Assembly (NCBI GenBank): GCA_018343915.1
Contig: JABRWF010000001.1
Location: forward strand, 372,001-436,000
Length of the DNA: 64,000 nt
Source: Agroathelia rolfsii
Taxonomy: Eukaryota; Basidiomycota; Agaricomycetes; Amylocorticiales; Amylocorticiaceae
Direction: 5' to 3'
Numbering within the stretch: the stretch's first letter is position 1; each line of letters opens with the position of its first letter. Positions 32,174 through 42,900 of the stretch are shown piece by piece. The notes under the pieces are model-generated. The model ran no database searches and was not told the DNA's origin. It worked only from the letters and a program-made list of their open reading frames with translations. The position numbers were made by a program, and so were the translations under genes.

Positions 32174-33679
32174 ATGAGCCAATCCAGAAAAGGAAAGGCA
32201 CCCGCACAACCCGCTCCCAAGACCTCTGCCCGTCCCTCCGTATCCGCACCTGCTCCTCAGCCCACATTCTCTCAGCCTCCCAAAGTTCCAACCCCGCCTA
32301 AACTTCCATCCCCTCCTAAGCCCGCTACACCTGAAGAATCCGAGGAAGAGGAGGACGACGAGGAAGAAGAACCTGAGGAAGAATCTTACCCCTCCCCTTC
32401 CGACTTTAGGGAACCCGAACCTACTCCAGAACCCATTGCCACTCGCACCCGCTCTCGTGTCCCTACCCCAGTAGTGACCCCAAAAATTTGCACCCCGATT
32501 CCCACCCCACGAACTCGCACCCCCGCTGTCACTCGCCCCCCCTCGCCAGCCATGTCCTCCGGTTTTGAACAATTCCTGGGTCAGATGTTGGAAATGCAAC
32601 GTCAGACCAACGAAATGATGCGGCACATGACAGAAACCCAGCGTAAACTGGTTGAAATCGCCGACCGACCAGCTCCTGCACCTGTCCCCGTGCCAACACC
32701 AGCACCGCAGGTTGTTACAGTTGCATCAACCAAGGAAAGAGGCAAGGAGCCCTCTAAATTCACGGGTGACCGTGAAAAATACAAGGATTTTATCCTAGGT
32801 TTTGAAAATTACCTTGGCCTAAATCCGACCCTGTACAGCACGGATCGGGACAAGGGAAGATTGTTGATTTCCTTGTTGGAAGGAGGACCAAGGAGGTGGT
32901 CGGAGAAATGGTCTGACCAAATCAAGGCAGAGGAAAAGGTCAAGGGATCACCACCCTTCATCTTTGAAGATTTCTACAAGGCCTTTCGTGGACTTTACGG
33001 GTCTTGGGACTACAAGAGGTCAGCTTTGGATAAGCTAAAGAATCTAAAGCAGGGGTCGCGCAGTACCCAGGACTACATCACGGATTTCTGGTCTACCGCG
33101 CAACAAACAGACCTTTCTGAGGAAGATTGGCGCGTTCGCTTCCTAGACGGGCTAAACCCGAAAATCCGAAATGTCCTGGGCGGTTGGGACCAATCTAACC
33201 TTGAAACAGTGCAGAAGGCGATGGATGCAGCCTTACGAGCTGAACAAGGGTTGCGCTCTGCCGGTTTATGGCAAGACACATGGCGACCTCGGGTCCCCGT
33301 TGCAGGATCCGCGACCAACCCTATATCCATCAATGCAGCTCAAGTTGCCACACCCGCGACCAGTCAACCCTCTTTCCTGGGAAGACCATTGTTCCCGCCT
33401 AGGGATTGGTCAAAGGCTCAATGCTTCCATTGTGGACAGCTAGGTCACCCGAAGCGCAGGTGCCCCCTCTTAGGGTATAAGCCTAGATCCTTTGCACCCC
33501 CTGGGCAGGCGTCGGTCTCGGCCTCAATTCAACCGGCCCCAACAGCTGCGCCTGTAACAAATCCGCCCTCTTCCTCTACGAGCCCGCCAGCATATACGGT
33601 TCCTGACCATGTAATGCAAATCATGGAGGAACAAGCGGCCGCCATCGCCGCCCTAAAAGATCAGATGGGTTTTTCCTGA
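32174..33679 (+). CDS. Gag of chromovirus A1
   Basis: 501 residues. The N-terminal ~130 residues are Pro/Ser/Thr-rich with an acidic run at about 55-75. A coiled, Met/Gln-rich segment follows at about 135-165, then a retrotransposon Gag core (about 195-370, with FTGDREKYKDF and LDGLNPKIR). A CCHC knuckle (CFHCGQLGHPKRRC) lies at about 417-430, with a Pro/Ser-rich tail. The ATG at 32174 is the first in frame after the 5' leader. Gag packages the RNA into virus-like particles. The last codons overlap pol through the slippery string at 33667. Confidence 0.95.
   Translation: MSQSRKGKAPAQPAPKTSARPSVSAPAPQPTFSQPPKVPTPPKLPSPPKPATPEESEEEEDDEEEEPEEESYPSPSDFREPEPTPEPIATRTRSRVPTPVVTPKICTPIPTPRTRTPAVTRPPSPAMSSGFEQFLGQMLEMQRQTNEMMRHMTETQRKLVEIADRPAPAPVPVPTPAPQVVTVASTKERGKEPSKFTGDREKYKDFILGFENYLGLNPTLYSTDRDKGRLLISLLEGGPRRWSEKWSDQIKAEEKVKGSPPFIFEDFYKAFRGLYGSWDYKRSALDKLKNLKQGSRSTQDYITDFWSTAQQTDLSEEDWRVRFLDGLNPKIRNVLGGWDQSNLETVQKAMDAALRAEQGLRSAGLWQDTWRPRVPVAGSATNPISINAAQVATPATSQPSFLGRPLFPPRDWSKAQCFHCGQLGHPKRRCPLLGYKPRSFAPPGQASVSASIQPAPTAAPVTNPPSSSTSPPAYTVPDHVMQIMEEQAAAIAALKDQMGFS
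33667..33673 (+). promoter_or_regulatory. -1 frameshift site G GGT TTT at gag-pol junction
   Basis: A heptamer of the X XXY YYZ type, in correct phase with the Gag codons, one codon before the Gag stop (TGA 33677-33679). Slipping back one base enters a frame open without stop from here through the protease to 36672. The string is kept in the decayed A2 copy. I did not establish a downstream pseudoknot. Confidence 0.7.
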
Positions 33680-33822
33680 GGTCAGCTGAAAGGGCTATTC
33701 AGTCTGACCAATATGTTCAGAATCGTTTTTCTTCTTTCTCTTCATGTAACAATATTTCTATTTCTTCTTCCTCTTATTTTTCCCTTTCAGGTGCAAATGG
33801 ACAGCACCTTAAAGTCCCTATC

Positions 33823-36675
33823 ATGTTCCATGGACCCTTTAGAAATTTCTCTACTTCTGCTATGATTGATTCCAGTGCATCCTCTTCTTTTGTAAATTAT
33901 CGATACGTAGAAAAACATAAAATCCCCACAAAAAAACTACCTCGCCCTATCCCGCTATTTAATATTGATAACTCTGCCAATCAGATTGGAAAGATTGAAT
34001 CCGTTGCCGTACTTGATACTACAATAGGATCTGAAAGAAAGTACCTGCCCCTCTGTGTTGTCGACATTGGCCAAGAAGATGTTATTCTTGGAATCGACTG
34101 GCTACGCCTTGAAAACCCCGTGATAGATTGGAAATCCGCGGAAGTCACCTTCTTACCCGAAAAGGAAACTATACAAGCTACCGCAGCCATGCCACCAGGT
34201 TATGAAGAATTTGCCGATGTATTCTCTGAAGAGGAAGCGAGTAGACTACCTAGTCATAAGTCATCGGACCATAAGATTGAGTTGCTTGATGAAACCAAGC
34301 TCAGACGAGGGCGGGTATACCCCCTCAGTAGCAATGAAACTGATGCACTCAATGAATGGATTGATGATAACCTGGCAAAGGGATATATTCGCAAATCTGA
34401 AAGTGAATTCGCCGCCCCAATGTTTTTTGTACCCAAGAAGAATGGGAAGCTCCGTCCTGTCCAGGATTATCGTGCCCTCAATGAGCAAACAGTCAAGAAT
34501 GCCTACCCCCTTCCCTTAATCTCCGAAATCGTGGAACACATGACCAGATTCCGTTGGTTCACCAAAATTGACCTACGAGCAGGATTCAACAACATCCGAA
34601 TCAGGGAAGGAGACAAACGGAAGGCTGCTTTTATTACATCGCGTGGACTCTTCGAACCCTTGGTTATGCCCTTTGGATTGTGTAATGCTCCATCCTCTAT
34701 GCAAGCCCTAATGGACGATATTCTCCTTCGTTTGGTACAACTGGGCTTTGTCAGGGTCTACATTGATGATGTAATCATTGGAGCTGAGACTAAGGAGAAG
34801 CTACGCGAGATCACACGAGAAGTCCTATCCATCCTGCGAGAACACAACCTATATGGCAACTTGGACAAGTTCGAGGTTGAAAAACCTGAGGTCAACATCC
34901 TGGGCTTCATTGTCTCCCACCGGCAAGTGCGTATGGATCCAGAAAAGGTCAAACCAATCCTTGACTGGCCAACTCCTAAGAATGTCAAGGAGGTCCGAAA
35001 ATTCCGGGGTTTAGCCAACTACTACCGGCGTTTTATCCGGGACTTTGGGAAAATCTGTAAACCTCTGGATCGTCTCACGGGCAAGGTCGACTGGACCTGG
35101 GGCTCCAAAGAACAAGAAAGTTTTGACAACCTTAAGGAAGCCTTCAGCACTGCTCCAGTTTTGCATTCCTATGATCAGAAGGCCCCTACCCGAGTCGAGA
35201 CAGATGCTTCCTCATACGCTACCGGTGCGGTCCTTAGTCAAAAGGACGAGTCCAGTGCCTGGCACCCAATCGCTTTCCTGTCCCAATCCATGAACGATGC
35301 CGAAAGGAATTATGATATTTGGGACAAGGAAATGCTGGGAGTCATCCGCGCTCTGGATCATTGGCATCACCTTCTTCAAGGCCTACCTGAACCCTTTGAA
35401 ATCTGGACAGACCACAAAAACCTGGAGTACTGGACAACCGCTCGTAATCTTACCCGTCGGCAGGCCTGCTGGTCCCTCTTCTTAGCAGACTTCAATTTTC
35501 GTATCCACTATCAGAAGGGTGCTGAGAATGGCAAGGCCGATGCGTTATCTCGCCGTCCCGACCTTCAGGTCTCTGACGCAGATGACAATCAAGAAGTAGT
35601 CTTACTAGACCCTAAGCTGTTTCGGATAAATGCCGCTCGACGAGGTCATGTGTTAATGGAAGGAGAATCTGAACTGCTCAAGAAAATCCGGAATGCCTCC
35701 CCAGAGGCAGAGGTTGCAGAAGCACTTCGATTGGTCAAAGATCTAGGGCCTGTCAAGCTCCAGAAGGGCCTAGAGGAATGGAATCAGGAAAATGGGGTCA
35801 TCTTACGCCAAGGCAGGGTTTACGTACCTGCAGATAAGGAAATCCGAACCAAGGTTATCTCCATGTACCATGACAGCTTGCTCAGTGGCCATCCAGGCCA
35901 ACATAAAACACTCGAGTTGGTATCACGCAACTACTGGTGGCCTGGTATGACCAAAGCAGTTAACGAATATGTAGAAACCTGTCAAGTTTGCATTCAAAAC
36001 AAGTCTTCACGTCTCCCTGCTTTCGGCCCACTCGAACCACTCCCCACACCTACTAGACCTTGGGACCATATTACAATGGACATGATTGTTAAGTTACCTG
36101 ACTCCCAGGGTTATGATAGCATACTAGTGGTGGTAGACAGGTTTTCCAAGATGACTCACATTGTCCCTACCACGGAAAAGATCAATGCCATCGGGACAGC
36201 AGAACTTCTATGGTCACACGTATTCAAGCTTCACGGACTGCCATCTAGAATAACATCTGATAGAGGACCACAATTTGCAAGCAAAGTTATGAGAGAGGTT
36301 CACAAACGACTCGGAATTACCACAGCTATGTCCACAGCTTATCACCCTCAAACTGATGGCCAATCCGAACGTGTTAACCAGGAACTTGAAGCATATCTAA
36401 GATTCTTCGTATCACACCGACAGGATGATTGGGCCCGTCTACTCCCCTCGGCCGAGTTCGCCTTGAATAACCGCCAACACTCAGCCACCAAGATCTCTCC
36501 CTTTCGGATGAATTATGGATTTGACCCAAGGATGGACTTCTCTCTTACTGGGATTTTCAAAACCCCTGCCGTAGAAGACTGGCTGCATGTGATATCAGAC
36601 TCTCAAGCCGACGCTCAGGCTGCCCTTAATCTGGCCGCCGAAAAGATGAAGGAATCATTCGACAAGCATGTTTGA
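33823..36675 (+). CDS. Pol of A1: protease, RT, RNase H, integrase
   Basis: Read from the first Met at 33823, though the frame is open from 33667 and is probably made as Gag-Pol. An aspartic protease lies near residue 15, where the active site reads DSSA rather than DS/TGA. Reverse transcriptase spans about 190-370 (VYIDDV at about 312-317). RNase H spans about 455-580 (ETDASS, DALSRR). The integrase HHCC zinc region is at about 680-725, and the DDE core has Asp in TMDMIV (about 752), Asp in TSDRG (about 811) and Glu in GQSERVNQ (about 847). A TGA at 36673-36675 ends the frame before GPY/F. It copies the RNA and inserts the DNA in the nucleus. Confidence 0.95.
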   Translation: MFHGPFRNFSTSAMIDSSASSSFVNYRYVEKHKIPTKKLPRPIPLFNIDNSANQIGKIESVAVLDTTIGSERKYLPLCVVDIGQEDVILGIDWLRLENPVIDWKSAEVTFLPEKETIQATAAMPPGYEEFADVFSEEEASRLPSHKSSDHKIELLDETKLRRGRVYPLSSNETDALNEWIDDNLAKGYIRKSESEFAAPMFFVPKKNGKLRPVQDYRALNEQTVKNAYPLPLISEIVEHMTRFRWFTKIDLRAGFNNIRIREGDKRKAAFITSRGLFEPLVMPFGLCNAPSSMQALMDDILLRLVQLGFVRVYIDDVIIGAETKEKLREITREVLSILREHNLYGNLDKFEVEKPEVNILGFIVSHRQVRMDPEKVKPILDWPTPKNVKEVRKFRGLANYYRRFIRDFGKICKPLDRLTGKVDWTWGSKEQESFDNLKEAFSTAPVLHSYDQKAPTRVETDASSYATGAVLSQKDESSAWHPIAFLSQSMNDAERNYDIWDKEMLGVIRALDHWHHLLQGLPEPFEIWTDHKNLEYWTTARNLTRRQACWSLFLADFNFRIHYQKGAENGKADALSRRPDLQVSDADDNQEVVLLDPKLFRINAARRGHVLMEGESELLKKIRNASPEAEVAEALRLVKDLGPVKLQKGLEEWNQENGVILRQGRVYVPADKEIRTKVISMYHDSLLSGHPGQHKTLELVSRNYWWPGMTKAVNEYVETCQVCIQNKSSRLPAFGPLEPLPTPTRPWDHITMDMIVKLPDSQGYDSILVVVDRFSKMTHIVPTTEKINAIGTAELLWSHVFKLHGLPSRITSDRGPQFASKVMREVHKRLGITTAMSTAYHPQTDGQSERVNQELEAYLRFFVSHRQDDWARLLPSAEFALNNRQHSATKISPFRMNYGFDPRMDFSLTGIFKTPAVEDWLHVISDSQADAQAALNLAAEKMKESFDKHV

Positions 36676-37251
36676 GAAACCCCGCAATGGCAGAAGGGAG
36701 ATAAGGTCTGGCTTTCCACCGAGAACCTCAAAACCTCGCAGCCAACCAAGAAACTCTCTGCCAAGTTTGCCGGACCCTACGAGATCCTAGAAAGAATTGG
36801 CCCCCTTGCATATCGACTCAAGATTCCCCGTACCTGGTCTATTCATGATGTCTTCCATGTCTCCCTCCTTACCGGACATAAGCCATCTGACCGTGATCAA
36901 CCCCCGCCCGAACCAGTGGAAGTTGAGGGGGAGGAAGAATGGGAAGTTGCCAAGATCAAGGATTCCAGAATTTCAGGAAGGCCCAAACGACTTGAATACC
37001 TTGTCAGTTGGAAAGATGCACCCGGAGAAGACAATTGGGAACCGGCGGACAACCTAACACACGCCCAAGCCAGGATACGCGATTTTCACAAAAGACACCC
37101 CAATGCACCTAAACGCTTGAACGCTGCAGTCTTTGGGGAATTACCTTTTAGGCCTATTGAGAATTTTACAGAAACTACCACGAAGGAAAACGCCGGATGG
37201 GAACTAGGGAAGTTCCGGAGTAACTCCCTTGAGAAGGGGGTAATGTTATGA
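36676..37251 (+). CDS. A1 pol C-terminus: GPY/F and chromodomain
   Basis: Same frame as pol, open for 191 codons after the TGA. It holds a GPY/F module (FAGPYEILERIGPLAYRL, about 36763-36816) and a chromodomain (KIKDSR ... LEYLVSWKDAPGEDNWEP, about 36952-37042). The chromodomain of chromoviruses guides integration to marked chromatin. Its stop codon TGA (37249-37251) lies inside the first 8 bases of the 3' LTR. It would be made only if the TGA is read through, or it is dead because of that TGA. Confidence 0.85.
   Translation, partial: ETPQWQKGDKVWLSTENLKTSQPTKKLSAKFAGPYEILERIGPLAYRLKIPRTWSIHDVFHVSLLTGHKPSDRDQPPPEPVEVEGEEEWEVAKIKDSRISGRPKRLEYLVSWKDAPGEDNWEPADNLTHAQARIRDFHKRHPNAPKRLNAAVFGELPFRPIENFTETTTKENAGWELGKFRSNSLEKGVML
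37231..37243 (+). other. Polypurine tract of A1
   Basis: GAGAAGGGGGTAA directly precedes the 3' LTR and should prime plus-strand DNA. The same tract lies next to the 3' LTR of A2 (complement at 13855-13867) and of A3 (near 47534-47546). Confidence 0.85.
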
Positions 37252-38247
37252 GTTGAACATTTTTCGCCTTTTTCTTACGGACATGTACATATTTTTATTG
37301 TATTTTTTACGATTTTATTGATTGAGATATGGACGAAATACCTTGCAGGCGACATCTTGACGCGCGTGTGACTGGCTGTGTTAGCCCCACGTGACAGGAG
37401 TGCTCGTGACAAGAGTATATTAGGAAGGCGGAGTCTAGATCATTCCTTTTCATCAAAAGGTCTAGACTCAGGAACCAGGGTCGTTCCGATCACTGTGCGA
37501 TTACTAAGGAGTACTAGACTCATCATTCCGATCGGTTGCTCATCGGACTTAGGTACAAAGCACTGCCCCTGCATTCTAGTCATTTCCGCTTACGCACCCC
37601 GTTGCGCACAGACCATCAAGGCTGCGCACGGGCCCTTCATTTTATGTATAAATACAAGCCTGTAGCCCTTACCTGAACCTTAGCTTCGACCTTCTCGCCT
37701 TCAGGTAAGGGCACCTCCCCCTTGTACACTTACATAAATAACTAATATATATCTCGCCTTCAGGCTTGTTTGCCCTAGCCCACACACACACTCTCTCTCT
37801 CCTATTTAGTATAAGGCCTTAGCGGCATCTAAGTAGCATATACGTAAGCCCTAGTACCAGAGGGCAATCTGAGTCATAAAGCCCTCAATACAAGGAGGCA
37901 CTGCGCGTGATCACAAAATCCAGTTCATTCTGGTCAAGGCAGTAACAAGTCCTTGCAGGGATAACGTAGACCACGGTGGGCTAAGCCGCCTGTCTCGAGT
38001 AAGAAACACTATATAAACTATTTGACGCAAAGCGAGTACACGGGAAGACAACACGTCCAGAGTACCGACCACAAGCCAAGCAAAGTAGTTAATAGAGTGT
38101 CCTATTACAAAGAGCAGCAACGGGAGCACGTGGGCCCCTGACAAATATCTAACCAAGTAACACACGTAAAACCCGGCTTTACGGCCCGCCTCCGTACCTT
38201 ACAGGGGGTTGTGTTTGTTAGATAAGTCAAGCGCGCAAGCCTTGACA
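37244..38247 (+). repeat. 3' LTR of A1
   Basis: 1004 bp, differing from the 5' LTR at three sites that I saw (equivalents of 30841, 31066 and 31571), each C/T or G/A. The near identity indicates recent insertion. Confidence 0.95.
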
Positions 38248-38252
38248 GTTAG

Positions 38253-38851
38253 TTACTTATATAGATAAGATTGCACATGAGTTGCACATTTTAAGTTATA
38301 AGGCCATATGTGTTTAGCTGTACTCAGAATAACCATCATGATGGTGCAGATTTATTACTTGATAATACTATATCGGATGTGATATCAAAGAATACAATTC
38401 TGTCTATCTGCAAGTTTTTTTGCATACCACTATAACTGGAATTGAATAGGGAAAGATAATCAACTATATGTGACAGTAGTAAACAATACATGATGTATAA
38501 TTAGTATATAACAAATAGCAATGATGGTGGCATACAGATAGACAGAAAGAAATCCATTTATTTATAGTGGCAATGTCAAGCCTAAAAGGCATATGCTACT
38601 ACTGCTACATGTGTTTAATTGTACATAGGCAGATATAGTTGTAAGGTGGATTAATAAGGTGGACTTGTGATGATACCAAATGGTGGCATGATAGTACTGA
38701 AGTGCTTGGAACAAATCCTACACATCCTACTTAACTTGCTTATAACCAATGAAAATGCATACTTAGGGTAGAGCTTTGTGATTGATTTATTGTCCTTTAT
38801 GATTATACATTGTAATACTATTAGACAAGCTCTATCTTTCAAAGAGTAAGA
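38253..38851. other. Low-copy DNA with a LINE-tail fragment
   Basis: Continuation of the host DNA interrupted by A1. About 38548-38600 matches, inverted, the LINE 3' end near 6220-6260. No gene was recognised. Confidence 0.45.
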
Positions 38852-39548
38852 TGTTATAAGTTGGATGATATATAGATATTTTCACCTTTAAATTCTGTAC
38901 TTGTACATATTTTTCTTATATTTTTACAATTTTTATATACTAAGATACAAGGAAAATACCTTGTAGGTAATGTCTTAATATGTATGTAACTAGCTATGTT
39001 AGCCCTACATGATAAGAGCATTCATGACAAGTTCTGATCACTATGTAATTACTAAGGAGTACTAGACTTATTATTCTAATTAGTTGCTTATTGGACTTGG
39101 TTACAAAGCATTGCCCCTGAATTCTAGTAATTTCCAATTACTTACCCTACTATATATAGACTATCAAGGCTATATATAGGCCCTTCACTTTATGTATAAA
39201 TACAAGTATGCAGCCCTTACCTAAACCTTAGCTTTGACCTTTTCATATTTAGGTAAGGATATCCACTATTGTATTTCCAAGAAGCATATTACTAATATAT
39301 TTTGCCTTTAGGCTTACTTAAGTCCTAGCCTCCCCCCCTCTCTCTCCCTCTCTCTCTTTCCCCTTTGCCTATTTAGTATAAGGCCTTAAAGCAGCAGCTA
39401 AGTAGTATATATAGACTCTAGTACTAGAGGGTATAAAAGTGATAACAAGTCCTCAATATAAGGAGGTACTAAGTATGATACAAGTCCTATTCACTTAGGC
39501 CTAGGCAGTAATAAGTCCCAGTAGATATATATAGACTATAGAGGGCTA
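38852..39548 (+). repeat. LTR-A, decayed, 3'-truncated
   Basis: Starts TGTTATAAGTTGGA and follows the family A LTR through the TATA and hairpin zone to the region before its last ~300 bp, where a T-element LTR begins. It is very CpG-poor. The tract of CT repeats near 39325-39360 is the decayed counterpart of the one in A1. Confidence 0.8.
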
Positions 39549-39811
39549 TGTTAGAATAGGCAATCCATGCCTCAATAGGAGTGACAGAGTCACAGTTATA
39601 TGGAGTGTGACTGTAGTATATAGCTACAAATTTCTGTAGTAGTTACTTTATTTGTTTGTCTGCATACTGCATCCAAGTATAAGGACAAGCATAATGCTAT
39701 TATGCTTTTGATATAAATCTGGCTGGCTTGCTTTTCTCACACAAATAAATCTGTGTAGCAGCACATAAAATTGTATTTCACCTGGTCACTCAATAGATGA
39801 ATGGCTATCTG
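39549..39811 (+). mobile_element. T element fragment: 5' LTR and start of interior
   Basis: 193-bp LTR (39549-39741, TGTTAGAATAGG ... TCTCACA), then primer-site CAAATAAAT and 60 bp of interior, cut by an LTR-A at 39812. The LTR length equals that of T2, T4 and T6. Confidence 0.85.
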
Positions 39812-40696
39812 TGTCAAGGCTTGTGCGCTTGACTTATCCAACAAACACAACCTGCTTGTAAGGTATGCAGGTGGGCGGTAAGGCCAGGTTTTATGTGTGT
39901 TACTAGGTTGGATCTGTGTCAGAGACCCATGTGCTCCTGTTGCTACTCTTTGTAATAGTGTAACTTAGCTACTACTTTGCTAAGCTTGTGTTTGGTACTC
40001 TAGACTCTATATCTTCCCATGTACTTGCTTTGTGTCAAATAGTATCTAAGGTACTTCTTACTTGAGATAGGTGGCTTAGCCCTCCATGGTCAACCAATCT
40101 CTGTAAGGTCTTATTACTGCCTTAGCCTAAATGAATAGGACTTGTTCACTTACAAATGCCTCTTATGTATTGAGGACTTAGACTTAATGCCTTCTTATAA
40201 CAAGGCTACATATATGCTTACTAACATGCCCTTAAGGCCTTATACTTAATAAGGAAAGAGAGGGAAAGGGGTGTGGGCTAGGATGTATGTAAGCCTGAAG
40301 GCAAAAAATATATTAGTGTATGTAGTAGGATACAAGAGGGGAGTACCCTTACCTAAAGGTGAAAAGGTCAAAGCTAAGGTTCAGGTAAGAGTTACATGCT
40401 TGTATTTATACATAAATAAAAGGGCCCATGTGCAGCCTTGATGGTCTATGTGTAGCCGGGGTTTGTAAGCAGGATTATGTCAAATGCAGAGGCAGTGCTT
40501 TATGACTAAGTCTGATGAGCAACCAATTGGAGTGATGAGTCTAGTACTCCTTAGTAATTGCACAGTGATTGGAACGACCCTGGTTCCTGAGTCTAGACCT
40601 TTTGATGAAAAGGAATGATCTTGACTCCACCTTCCTAATATACTCTTGTCACAAGCACTCCTGTTATGTGGGGCTAACACAGCCAGTCACACATAC
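39812..40696 (-). repeat. LTR-A, reverse, lacking its terminal ~115 bp
   Basis: TGTCAAGGCTTGTGCGC ... AGTCACACATAC. It stops where a forward LTR-A starts (40697), so two family A LTRs stand head to head as an imperfect inverted repeat. The missing U3 end is not found on the other side. Confidence 0.8.
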
Positions 40697-42690
40697 TGTT
40701 ATAAGTTGGATATTTTTCGCCTTTTCTTTATGGACATGTACATATTTTTATTACATTTTTTACAATTTTTATTGGTTGAGTTAGAGACAAAATACCTTGC
40801 AGGCAACATCTTGATGCATGTGTGACTGACTGTGTTAGCCCCACATGATAGGAATGCTTGTGATAAGAGTATATTAGGAAGGCAGAGTCTAGATTATTCC
40901 TTTTTATCAAAAGGTCTAGACTCAGGAACCAGGGTCATTCCAATCACTGTGCAATTACTAAGGAGTACTAGACTCATCATTCCAATTAGTTGCTCATTGG
41001 ACTTGGGCACAAAGCACTATCCCTGCATTTGACATGTTCCTGCTTACAAACCCCGGCTGTGCACAGACCATCAAGGCTGTGCACAGGCCCTTTTATTTAT
41101 GTATAAATACAAGCATGTAACCCTTACCTAAACCTTAGCTTTGACCTTCTCACCTTCAGGTAAGGGTGCCCTCCCCTGTATTTACATACTTAACTAATAT
41201 ATCTTGCCTTCAGGCTTGTTTGCCCTAGCCCATACCCCTACACACACTCTCCCCCTCTTTCCTATTTAGTATAAGGCCTTAATAGCATCTAAGTAGCATA
41301 CACGTAAGCCCTAGTACCAGAGGGCAGTCTAAGTCATAAGCCCTCAATACAAGGAGGCACTATACATGATAATAAAATCCAGTTCATTCTGGTCAAGGCA
41401 GTAACAAGTCCTTGCAGGGATAATATAGACCATGGTGGGCTAAGCTGCCTGTCTCCAGTAAGAAACATTGTATAAACTATTTGATGCAAAGCGAGTACCT
41501 GGGAAGATGACAAGTCTAGAGTACCAATCACAAGCCTAGCAAAGTAGTTAATAAGGTGTCCTATTACAAAGAGCAGCAACGGGAGCACGTGGGTCCCTAA
41601 TAAATATCTGACCAAGTAATACACATAAAACCTGGCCTTATGGCCCACCTTTGTACCTTACATGTTACGAGTCGCTCGATGTATTATAATTTTATTTTGA
41701 ATTTTTCACTATTTTTCCGAATTTTTCCTGATTTTTCTCTATTTTTTGATATATATATTGTATATTACGTAAACACACACTCTGATGACTAAGCAAGTCA
41801 TGTGACCAGTCGACCATGTGACTGGCCATCATGTGACCACTAGTCATGTGACATATTATGTAAACAGAGTCTAGAGCATGGGTCCGGATCATGACACCAC
41901 TTTGACTCACTATAACTAATAATAGTGTAATATCACGCCATACTTAGCATTGCTGCGCACAGACCACGTAGCTGCGCACAGACCAGGTAGAATTAGTATA
42001 TAACCCTGTAGTGCCTCTACCTGAAGACCTCAGATTTGTTCTCTTCGTCTTCAGGTAAGCACAGTAGTGCTTTGTATTAAATAAATGCTAACATAATAAA
42101 AACTTTGTCTTCAGAGTCCCTAAACCTCTTAAGGCGTGATAGCCTGTCTCTCCCCTCTCTTTCCCTCATCCCAAATCCTCTCCGCTTTGTGCTAGGAGGT
42201 AGTAAGCGTGCTTAGTGCTGCTTGCTGTTTAGAGGGTGCTCAGTACTCCTCTACGTTAGAGCGTATAAGACAGGTCCAGCCCTTTGGGTGACCATTTATG
42301 CTTCTGTACACACATCATAGTGCTAAGTGCACTCAAGCGTATAAAGGCATTGCCCTGCATACGTCGTGGTTAAGATACATCACACCCATACCTGCACACA
42401 CAAGATATTTCTTGTCTTGACAATAGGCCTCGTGTGAAAGCTTCGCAAGCTTAGAGTAACACCTAGTGATTGAAAAGCTAGAAGTTGAGTGACAGTGGAG
42501 ACCGGGCAAAGAAGTGTACACCCACGCATCCCTAGTCCTGGGAGTTGTAAAAAAGCCAATACTTGGCTACCCCGTATCTTTGAGGGATTGACGTGGACTT
42601 AGGTTGAGTTTTGGTGACAAGAGGCAGGTGTGCTCTTGACATTACAGAAGGTTGTGTTTGTCAGATAAGTCAAGCACGCAAGCCTTGACA
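40697..42690 (+). repeat. LTR-A, forward, split by LTR-J
   Basis: Starts TGTTATAAGTTGGA and ends AGCCTTGACA; about 1010 bp after removing the LTR-J insertion at 41663-42641. Flanks (CATAC and TGCAT) do not match, so this LTR was joined to its neighbours by rearrangement. Confidence 0.85.
41663..42641 (+). repeat. Solo LTR-J (979 bp), TSD TTACA
   Basis: TGTTACGAGTCGC ... GCTCTTGACA with perfect TTACA duplications (41658-41662, 42642-42646). Promoter: TGCGCACAGACCA twice (41954, 41973), TATATAA at about 41997, then an 11-bp perfect inverted repeat (42018-42028 with 42047-42057). It is followed by a 60-nt predicted intron (42055-42114) with a perfect CTAAC branch site. Its CpG content is well preserved. 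Confidence 0.92.
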
Positions 42691-42900
42691 TGCATATGTC
42701 ATGAGTTGATCTTGTGGCCTATCCTATTCTCCTAATTTTTCTATATTTTCTACTATTTTTCTTGAATTTTTATCTTTTGATTTGAGTACATAGGCTTTAC
42801 TTCTTTATTTTGGGTTTATTGCTGCATTGTTTATATGGTACTGTACTTCATTTAGGTATGCTTCCTGATCTTCTGATATACATCATTGATTTGCTTCTTC

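Larger units (their letters stand above)
30750..38247 (+). mobile_element. Chromovirus A1 (Ty3/gypsy), young, nearly intact
   Basis: 7498-bp element with 1004-bp LTRs (30750-31753, 37244-38247) and perfect GTTAG target duplications (30745-30749, 38248-38252). I found only three LTR-LTR differences, all transitions. It encodes Gag, a -1-shifted Pol with all domains, and a chromodomain. The polypurine tract GAGAAGGGGGTAA abuts the 3' LTR. The single visible defect is a TGA in pol (36673-36675), at a codon that is also a stop in A2 and A3. It is the only family member here with CpG sites well preserved throughout. Confidence 0.96.
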
